Assembly (NCBI GenBank): GCA_022361095.1
Contig: JAKSBO010000112.1
Coordinates: 1 to 20,965 of the forward strand
DNA: 20,965 nucleotides
Origin: Desulfobacterales bacterium
GTDB taxonomy: Bacteria; Desulfobacterota; Desulfobacteria; Desulfobacterales; Desulfobacteraceae
Direction: 5' to 3'
Below, in pieces: positions 18,001-20,965 of the stretch; the first letter of the stretch is position 1, and each line of letters begins with the position of its first letter. The notes beneath the pieces were generated by a model, which was not told the DNA's origin, searched no databases, and was given only the letters and a program-made list of their open reading frames with translations. A program made the translations under genes and the position numbers.

Positions 18001-20965
18001 CGATTATGCCGGCGTCAGCCTGGTATTGGATCAGCACTCTTCAAACGTTACGGATAACGGTCTGTTTGTCTTTGGCAGTGAAACCCTGATTGATAATTTG
18101 GCCGTTGTGTTTACCGGCGGATTCTCGGTTGTGCTTCCTCCCCGGCTGGATGTCATGGGGCTCTCCTTTTACTTTGATGACGCCGATGCCATCATGATCG
18201 GAACCAATCCGGCCTATGGTGACCAGGGGCTCAAGGCGCTCTTCCAGTACCTGGCAGGCACCCTGGATCCCGGCGCGGACAGCCCCGTGGTCTTCTCCTA
18301 TCCGGATATTGTGGGGATGTTCGAAGCATTGGGCGGCAGCTTCAGCCTGCTCTCCGTTCTTAACAATCCCAGCTTTATCCTGGACGGTGTTGATTTGACC
18401 CTGGGGGCGGTGCAGGATATTTTTTCCAGCAGTTTTGCCGTGGACCTGCCCCTGGTCGGGGATAAACTTGCAGCGGTGGCCACCTTTATCTCCGATCTGC
18501 GCCAGGGCTTTTTGGGCGAACTCAGGCAAAAGCTTTCCCAGAACGGCGCAGCCATTGAAGTTATTCGCAACGCCTTGTTTGATGTATTCGGGCCGGGCCG
18601 GCTCAACATACTTCTGGATCACAACAGCGACGGCCTGGTCACCATTGATGACATTTCAGTGGCTTGGTATAACCCCAACGGCTGTAAAATCCGGGATTGG
18701 ACAATCGGTGACGACCTTCCCACGGACACCGATGCCATCCAGTTCGATATGAAACTGGGGCAGACCATTCCCATTATCGGGGTGGATATCCCCCTTGATA
18801 TCGATCTGCCCGGATTTGAACTCAATATAGACGGCGGTTTTGCCATTGATCTTGCCTGGGATTTTGATTTTGGTTTCGGCTTGAGCCTTGGGGACGGGAT
18901 CTATCTTGTTTCCAATGCCGATGATGCTGATCCCGAACTGGAAGTCGGTTTTAATGTCTATCTGGATGACAGTCCCGATGATCCGTCAGTCTCAGGGCCG
19001 TTTTCCGGGACAGGCACCCTGCTTTTCTTCCAGGCCACGGTAACGGATGTGGGTAAAGGCGGCACCGATTTTGAGCCCAGCGGGCTTTTTGCCGGTTTTG
19101 AACTCAATTATGACGGCAATGCATTCAATCATCTTACCACCAACACCATCCTGTCACAGTCCCTGGACAGAACCTTTGGGGTTAATTTCGGGGTGGACGC
19201 CCAGGTCAATCTGGAACTGACCCTGGCGTTGGCCGGGGTATCTGCCCTGCCCAAGTTAGCGGCGGACTTTGTCCTTGACTGGGGCTGGGATATCCGGGAC
19301 GGGTCCACGGATTTGATCATTGAGATCCGGGACATCCGCGTTGAGGTCGGCTCTTTGATTTCCGACTTCCTTAAACCCATTGTGGACACCATTGATACGG
19401 TTTTGACGCCCTTCAGGCCCCTGGTTGAGGCGCTGACCATGGAAATCCCGGGTTTTGCCACCCTGGGGCTTAGCCCGCCGACCATGACAGGGATTATCAA
19501 TCTGATTATGGAAGCCAATGGTGAGGCCCCCATTGACTGGTCCTTCCTTGATGCTGTCCAGCAAATGTTTGACCTGGTGGATACGGTTAATTCCATGCTG
19601 GGCGCCGACGGCAGCATTCTCATCGGCAGTCTCATGGGGCTGGGGACCGGCGATGTTTCCTGGGAATCCCCGGCCACCTCGCCGGATGATTCCATGCCCG
19701 GGTGGATGCGTGATTTCCTTGACAGCATTGAAGAGGAGTCCGCAGGCAATTCCGGAAACGGCGCTGCGGCATCTGCCAGGTCCGGGTTTAAGATTGATTA
19801 TATTTTCGATATCGGCAACTGGGCCCAGATCTTTTCAGGGGGCAGCGCCACCCTGTTTACCTATGAGATGCCTCTTTTGCAGTTTGCCAAGAGCTTCAGG
19901 GTCCTTATCGCACCGATTCCCATTGGGGCCACCATCGGCTCAGCCATTGCTGCGGCAACCTCAGGGGCGGGGTCATTTATCGTTCCCATATTGAATCCGC
20001 TGTTCCTTAACATTTACGCCCGCGGCAGTATCAGTGCCTATGTTGATCTGGCCTTTGGATTCGACACCTATGGTATCCAGAAAATGGCTGCCGGCGGCAA
20101 TCTCATTGATGTGCTGGACGGATTTTATGTTTCGGACTGGACCCTTCCCGAATTTGACGCCGGCGGCATTGTTCCCGGTACCGGCGGAGAGGAAAAGCCG
20201 GAATTCTCATTCGGCGTTGCCCTGGGCCTTGACGGAGAAATCGCCTACAGCGGCGGCGGGGCAAGTGTGGGGCTTGGACTGGGTGCTTTGTTGTCCCTTA
20301 ATTTTGATTTTGACTTTCAGGATGTGGCCCGGTCAAATCTGACCAAAGACGACCAGGGGAATGTGACCGCAGTGACCTGGGAGTCAGACGGCAAAATCCG
20401 GGCATCGGAGATCATTGCCATGGCCACCTACACGGAGAACGGTGCGCTGGGCGGATTCTTTAATTTGATTAATGCAACGGCCACCATGGATTTTACGGGC
20501 AGTGTATTTGTCAGCGCAAGTCTCGGACCGATCAGCGTTGTTCTCCGGGTTGATTTGTTTACCCTGAACATTCTGACCCTGTCTTACAATGCCCCTTTTG
20601 TCCAGCCGGTTCTGGCGGAACAGCAGGGCTCGACCCTTTACCTCAACAGCGGTTCACGGGCCGGGAACCGGTCCTATTTTAATACGGAGGATGGTGATGA
20701 AACATTTATTCTCTCGGGCAGCGGCGGTACGGTAAATATTGAGTATGACGGGTGGTATCAGACCTATACGGGAATTACCCATATTGTGGCCGACGGCGGC
20801 AGCGGCGATGACATCCTGGATGCATCCAACCTGAATGATGTGACGGTGGATTTTAACGGCGGTGCCGGGGATGATACCCTGAAAAGCGGACATGCCGGCG
20901 GAACCATGGCAGGCGGCGACGGGGATGATACCCTGACCGGCCTGGAGGGATACGATGTACTCTAC
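2..20965 (+). CDS. Internal fragment of a giant RTX-type surface/secreted repeat protein (probable adhesin), both ends missing
   Basis: One reading frame is open through the entire window: 6,988 codons, no stop, and no real start. Domain motifs recur in this same frame from end to end: beta-strand repeat units at residues 1-1820 and about 4080-5060, two Ig-like domains at about 1830-2074, and RTX nonapeptides (GGxGxDxL) at 3551-3640 and 6931-6988. The protein is Asp/Gly-rich and has about six Cys, as expected of an extracellular calcium-dependent protein. In known RTX proteins the arrays fold into calcium-bound beta-rolls after export, usually by a type I ABC/MFP/TolC system recognising a C-terminal signal. 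That signal, any N-terminal retention or signal region, and the neighbouring secretion genes all lie outside the window. Adhesion or a cell-surface role is inferred from architecture. A giant enzyme or toxin is less likely, as I see no catalytic motif. No frameshift or degenerate stretch was found, so the gene looks intact and under selection. Confidence 0.95.
2876..3958 (+). repeat. Sister pair of block A units sharing an NGPY insertion
   Basis: Two consecutive units begin AFAGVNGPYYN (2876) and AFAGVNGPYHN (3419). Both then continue with a short DGSxNxxAMGL segment where other units have GGTADALG. They are the longest units in block A (about 180 residues). The shared insertion and the close match around it indicate that one was copied from the other after the rest of the block had diverged. 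The insertion is Asn/Asp/Gly-rich and probably forms a loop on the outside of the fold, possibly a metal-binding or ligand-contact loop. That role is a guess. Confidence 0.75.
5198..5233 (+). other. EF-hand-type calcium-binding loop in the last block A unit
   Basis: The 12-residue loop DTNESGGIDEDD fits the EF-hand pattern D-x-[DN]-x-[DNS]-G-x-[IVL]-x-x-x-[DE]: Asp1, Asn3, Ser5, Gly6, Ile8 and Asp12. It lies between a strand (SLLIGQT) and the next strand (GVFELTG), where block A units normally have a short turn. No flanking helices are obvious, so it is better called an EF-hand-like calcium loop than a full EF-hand. Calcium binding agrees with the RTX arrays in the same protein. Confidence 0.6.
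5489..5830 (+). other. Ig-like (bacterial Big-type) domain 1
   Basis: About 114 residues, starting at PAPEIIDPCDGG and ending in a strand QSFTVW. Landmarks are NKYIDVYF, an EFTLTG strand, NTYRYALTG, WIVEFADG and an ending DLDGN. These match the Ig-like beta-sandwich domains placed as spacers in large bacterial surface proteins: a first strand with Pro, an IDVxF core strand, and a final strand after an NxYRY turn. The neighbouring domain repeats the same landmarks. It contains one of the very few cysteines of the protein. The exact family is not assigned. Confidence 0.6.
5831..6223 (+). other. Ig-like (bacterial Big-type) domain 2
   Basis: About 131 residues, a tandem copy of the preceding domain. 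It starts PRPTVDLDGPG and carries KKFIDVTFFVPDG, AEFTLSGTG, NTYRYYLTD, IRVAFIANSFQDQNG and a last strand ESFTLKA. Compared with domain 1, IDVTF, EFTLSG and NTYRY sit at equivalent positions, and the C-terminal AxTxSFT strand is preserved as AETESFT. It is a little longer because of an insertion near NPENDVDIFQ. The pair sits between the block A repeats and the long central beta region, so it may act as a hinge or spacer. Confidence 0.6.
6224..7387 (+). other. Beta-strand-rich region after the Ig-like pair
   Basis: About 388 residues with no named domain. It begins with a Gly/Ser-rich linker (GSGSASGGIGLG), then a regular succession of short alternating strands such as KLILTIGIGV, GKFTLDVGALEIEV and AFDGYIFIASGG. 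Each is followed by a turn containing G, D or N. There are no Cys and few aromatic clusters. The pattern resembles either a beta-solenoid or the repeated beta-groove of AsmA/TamB-like proteins. I cannot separate these by eye. It leads directly into the GFRGG module. Confidence 0.45.
7388..8077 (+). other. Compact module with GFRGG motif and short terminal helix
   Basis: About 230 residues that look more globular than their surroundings. It starts near MLPSWLPLQITALGVIW, continues through SFSAEGNAFGGYISGGGF, FYGGITAGFDF and MAGFEIWIGLAEFGPL, then IGPTPLVLTGFRGG (around 7874-7915) and FFAVPLPEVTDVEDL. It ends in a likely amphipathic helix, SIEQWKENLGAGVLAAAQN, at 8003. The combination of a GPTPLxLTGFRGG strand, an LPxxTDxxDL turn and an S-x-x-Q-W helix reminds me of a module seen in other giant bacterial repeat proteins. 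This is from memory and not checked. Its function is unknown; it could be a capping or folding nucleus inside the beta region. Confidence 0.4.
8078..10309 (+). other. Long alternating beta-strand region
   Basis: About 744 residues of near-continuous alternating hydrophobic/polar strands with turns every 10-15 residues. Examples are IRMDADITLITTGQF, VSFELQGFARVSVPF, MNGRFQLELNTSG (9449) and IDGDFVLQFNTGD (9803). The last two show a recurring GxFxLxxNT element. One Cys occurs (PVFCLSGKF, near 8870). Strand polarity is regular, suggesting an elongated beta-solenoid or groove rather than separate globular domains. The region ends with KFGPFSKTGEKLWSWN just before the pre-RTX module. No enzyme motif was seen. 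Confidence 0.45.
10310..10651 (+). other. Pre-RTX module, copy 1
   Basis: About 114 residues, starting QPVLARTQGDILYLNMG and leading into the first RTX array. A shorter relative with QPVLAEQQGSTLYLNSG precedes the second array at 20603. Before the nonapeptides are two RTX-like half repeats (DAGNGDDFIDI near 10533 and NAGSDDDEVNVYGSG near 10595) that grade into perfect repeats, as is usual at the start of beta-rolls. The shared position directly before both arrays suggests a cap for the beta-roll. Confidence 0.65.
10652..10921 (+). repeat. RTX calcium-binding nonapeptide array 1 (ten units)
   Basis: Ten in-frame 27-base units, residues 3551-3640. Good units include DGGEGNDTI, AGGDGDDTI and SGGDGNDTL, fitting the GGxGxDx[LI]x consensus (HemolysinCabind family). 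Unit six has Asp for the second Gly (NGDAGSDTL), unit nine is weak (ILTAGSDTL) and unit ten (DGGTDEDRF) ends the array. In this family, pairs of repeats bind calcium between the GGxGxD turns and fold into a right-handed parallel beta-roll only at millimolar calcium, that is, outside the cell. The array is internal rather than C-terminal, as in large multi-array adhesins. Confidence 0.95.
10922..11780 (+). other. Post-RTX segment and beta-helix-like region
   Basis: About 286 residues. The first part (RLDYTAPDFAFTASI and NILFDAAVESLDF) resembles the strands that commonly follow RTX arrays. From about 11107, short strands alternate with TAG, SGD and AGT turns in a filamentous-haemagglutinin-like way, for example DVSITAAGAIEF, ETITAGTITLDAGTAT and RVTADSFFITSGA. 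This points to a right-handed parallel beta-helix of roughly ten coils. It carries many Thr/Ser and almost no charged side chains. The fold is inferred from pattern only. Confidence 0.5.
11781..12239 (+). other. Transition segment between beta-helix region and block B
   Basis: About 153 residues, with a Pro-rich start (TPAPAPF), then VLDIRDTGGHTVYQGD, FSDILADFNNSGAYYF, and a mixed stretch SDEDFDALNAFYASG that may be helical. I recognise no family. It has more aromatic residues and longer predicted loops than its neighbours and may be a small globular domain. Confidence 0.35.
12240..15184 (+). repeat. Block B: seven shorter beta-strand repeat units of the block A family
   Basis: The anchoring aromatic residue (F of FSAG/FKAG/FLG, or Y of YMG) is at 12617, 12986, 13376, 13739, 14135, 14534 and 14927, giving steps of 123, 130, 121, 132, 133 and 131 residues. 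Units read FLGI/FKAG-x-TNGSLGM, an ASGSVLFxG strand, a NNTG or INTTGTAV motif, a VxYTF or VxFTD strand, then IxLxGDFxFE leading to the next unit. These landmarks match block A (AFAGxN, GSAxFxG, VxINQ, FFxxxGxFxFEKS), so the blocks share ancestry. Block B lacks about 25-50 residues per unit. The first three units (FSAGVING, FSAGVTN, FKAGLTN) form one subgroup; the last four, with FLGI-type motifs, are nearer to the final two units of block A. Confidence 0.8.
15185..15560 (+). other. Helical/mixed linker after block B
   Basis: About 125 residues in which the beta repeat pattern stops. Likely helices are GTMLDDIGANLSDIYYDLL and NVVYNSVLAQII. A Tyr/His/Met-rich patch HYMHPYM lies at 15404-15424, followed by loops with several Pro residues. 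There is no recognisable family. It marks the switch from the repeat stalk to the mixed helical/beta modules that follow. Confidence 0.4.
15561..16105 (+). other. Partial copy of the helical/beta module (beta half only)
   Basis: About 182 residues beginning LELVLAYTEEGFKLSF, followed by an acidic alternating strand FDFDMAVQVDIDFDIS at about 15695, then NLNSLDFSLNA and SLGPLGLSLG. The order (YxxxxxELxIxF strand, then an alternating FxFDFxF strand, then LxLxA strands) resembles the second half of the module at 16560-16750. It lacks the preceding PxPxIxxS helix, so it looks like a truncated relative. The homology is plausible but weaker than that between the later copies. Confidence 0.4.
16106..17290 (+). 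repeat. Helical/beta module, copy 1 (with an inserted domain)
   Basis: About 395 residues. It starts DFQALSIGDVANMV, then a helix MISYFETL, then FPIPFIDSSIDKLLDF at 16199, which aligns with the start of copy 2 at 17291 (DFKDLGFGD, then QPIPVIEKSLAEVFTF). After the first helix comes an inserted small beta domain (16340-16516), then a second helix IQTLQDFILALNDSG, an ELRIPMAFDV strand, the FGFDFGDGFGLG motif near 16675, and GLFLGVDNMLLEGRMAL. The tail carries KGLTVNFNAASDLPI and a Gly-rich end. Modules with this LPxxGxSL-helix and FGFGxxxxxG order recur, as I remember, in other giant bacterial surface proteins. Function is unknown. Confidence 0.6.
16340..16516 (+). other. Small beta domain inserted between the two helices of module copy 1
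   Basis: About 59 residues reading GSAVFTSALGNFDSSYLGK, then a short TINETDTFRILSV strand pair, NTLELSAGMDE and AAYVIHE. This order (F-T-S, a YxGKxITI strand, a RIxSVxDxxTLEL hairpin, a closing YxIxx strand) matches a small all-beta element common in phage and large surface proteins. It sits exactly between the helix ending LDKINFYL and the helix IQTLQDF. In copies 2 and 3 the equivalent point has only a short loop. A domain insertion is the simplest reading. Confidence 0.55.
17291..18340 (+). repeat. Helical/beta module, copy 2
   Basis: About 350 residues. DFKDLGFGDIMDAV and a helix GLDFLEGTLADL precede QPIPVIEKSLAEVFTF at 17387, aligning with copy 1 (DFQALSIGD, then PIPFIDSSIDKLLDF). A second helix follows (ALIEDVELIFENALG), then FSLGLDGTKLNLHLGF and the strand pair FIFSLNL. 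The later part has LELGFRFGPISMG and an Asp-rich loop DGDGDLSTDDY. No domain is inserted between the helices, in contrast to copy 1. The three copies form one duplicated series with steps of about 395 and 350 residues. Confidence 0.55.
17975..18007 (+). other. Asp-rich calcium-type loop DGDGDLSTDDY
   Basis: Alternating Asp residues (D-x-D-x-D followed by DD) after a strand FVVL resemble calcium loops of EF-hand or thrombospondin type 3 character. The Gly usually found at loop position 6 is Leu, so it does not meet the strict EF-hand pattern. Calcium binding is plausible but not certain. Confidence 0.35.
18341..19200 (+). repeat. Helical/beta module, copy 3 (with EF-hand loop)
   Basis: About 287 residues. 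The marker VDLPLVGDKLAAVATF is at 18440, matching PIPFIDSS and PIPVIEKS in copies 1 and 2. Next come the helix LRQGFLGELRQKLSQNG, a short helix VIRNALFDVFG, the strand LNILLD running into an EF-hand loop (18617-18652), then a Cys-containing turn NPNGCKIRDW. The beta half follows: PIIGVDIPLDIDLPGF, DLAWDFDFGFGLSL with GDGIYL, and GTLLFFQATVTD. The FDFGFGLSL strand matches FGFDFGDGFGLG of copy 1. Confidence 0.6.
18617..18652 (+). other. EF-hand/dockerin-like calcium loop in module copy 3
   Basis: The loop DHNSDGLVTIDD fits the 12-residue EF-hand pattern exactly: Asp1, Asn3, Asp5, Gly6, Val8, Asp12. It is preceded by a hydrophobic LNILL strand or helix end and followed by ISVAWYN. A single dockerin half-repeat has a similar look, but no second half and no cohesin partner is visible. 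It is best called a calcium-binding EF-hand-like loop. Confidence 0.65.
19201..19900 (+). other. Mixed helical/beta region with a low-complexity linker
   Basis: About 233 residues. It starts with a strand-rich part (NLELTLALAGVSALPKLAA, IIEIRDIRVEVGS), followed by likely helices (ISDFLKPIVDTIDTVL and FLDAVQQMFDLVDTVNSML). A low-complexity Glu/Ser/Gly/Asn/Ala linker lies at 19730-19786, and the strand SGFKIDYIFDIGNW follows. The linker probably separates two folded parts. No family is recognised. Confidence 0.4.
19901..20020 (+). other. 40-residue uncharged hydrophobic segment
   Basis: Forty consecutive residues lack any Asp, Glu, Lys, Arg or His, between Arg (codon 19898) and Arg (codon 20021). 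The segment contains VLIAPIPIGATIG, a small-residue stretch SAIAAATSGAG, and SFIVPILNPLFLNIYA. It is long enough for one or two membrane passages, but Pro, Gly and small residues are frequent, and the flanks are beta-like. A buried core segment is at least as likely as a membrane segment. Confidence 0.45.
20021..20602 (+). other. Beta-strand region before the second RTX array
   Basis: About 194 residues of strands such as SISAYVDLAFGFDTYG, FSFGVALGLDGEIAY, GLGLGALLSLNFDFDF and FTGSVFVSASLGPISVVL, ending in ILTLSYNAPF. The alternating FDFDF element recalls the acidic strands of the helical/beta modules. The region occupies the same place before a pre-RTX module as the strands at about 10080-10309. 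Confidence 0.45.
20603..20791 (+). other. Pre-RTX module, copy 2
   Basis: About 63 residues starting QPVLAEQQGSTLYLNSG, matching QPVLARTQGDILYLNMG of copy 1 at 10310. Then come NRSYFNTEDGDETFILSGSG and WYQTYTGITHIVA. The last part corresponds to EQTYNNIAQIVVTDAG in copy 1. It is about 50 residues shorter than copy 1. The second RTX array follows directly. Confidence 0.65.
20792..20965 (+). repeat. RTX calcium-binding nonapeptide array 2 (cut by the window end)
   Basis: It starts with DGGSGDDIL at 20792, a non-RTX spacer of about 12 residues (from DASNLNDV), then NGGAGDDTL (20855), a degenerate KSGHAGGTM, AGGDGDDTL (20909) and TGLEGYDVL, running to the last base. At least four recognisable GGxGxD units are visible, and the array very likely continues downstream. 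It confirms that the protein has more than one calcium-binding beta-roll. Confidence 0.9.

Noticed and set aside
18617..18710. Dockerin domain suggesting a cellulosome-type complex
   Set aside because: Only one loop is present; a type I dockerin needs two, and no cohesin-like or carbohydrate-active domain is visible. An EF-hand-like loop is the safer call.
19518..19994. Plus-strand open frames in the third frame (also at 4419, 5262, 14604)
   Set aside because: Their translations are Pro/Ser/Trp/Arg-rich without domain motifs, while the overlapping frame carries the repeats. They are shadows.
2..20965. Catalytic domain (protease, lipase, glycosidase) typical of some RTX exoproteins
   Set aside because: Reading the whole frame, I found no HExxH zinc motif, GxSxG motif in a hydrolase-like setting, or other recognisable active site.

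Overview
The whole window is the inside of one gene. Frame 2 of the + strand (codons starting at position 2) reads without a stop from base 2 to base 20965, giving 6,988 codons with neither a start nor a stop. There is no intergenic DNA, RNA gene, promoter, terminator or mobile element. The protein is acidic, rich in Gly, Asp, Ala and Leu, and has only about six cysteines. It is built almost entirely of short beta strands arranged in repeats, with two calcium-binding RTX nonapeptide arrays. The best reading is an internal piece of a giant secreted or surface-attached RTX-type protein, probably an adhesin. Type I secretion is the usual route for such proteins, but neither terminus is present to prove it.

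Layout along the + strand: (1) 2-5461, block A, a partial unit plus ten tandem beta-strand units of about 150-180 residues anchored by an AFAG/FLG motif, with an EF-hand loop at 5198. (2) 5489-6223, two tandem Ig-like domains. (3) 6224-10309, a long region of alternating beta strands that includes a compact module with a GFRGG motif (7388-8077). (4) 10310-10651, a pre-RTX module, then the first RTX array (10652-10921). (5) 10922-12239, a post-RTX and beta-helix-like region. (6) 12240-15184, block B, seven shorter units (121-133 residues) of the same family as block A. (7) 15185-19200, a mixed helical/beta region with three copies of a module marked by a PxxxxxS/K-L helix motif, one of which carries an inserted small beta domain and another an EF-hand loop. 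(8) 19201-20602, more beta strands with a 40-residue uncharged hydrophobic segment. (9) 20603-20965, a second pre-RTX module and second RTX array, cut by the window end.

The recurrence of pre-RTX module plus RTX array 10.3 kb apart, and of the block A/B unit family on both sides of the first array, shows the gene grew by duplication at several scales and continues past both ends of the window.

Organism: the sequence is moderately GC-rich (clearly above 50% by eye). Giant beta-repeat/RTX proteins of this style are, as far as I recall, common in Desulfobacterota (Desulfobacteraceae-like) and also occur in Planctomycetota and other aquatic or sediment bacteria. I favour a desulfobacterial host with low confidence; no housekeeping gene is present to test this.
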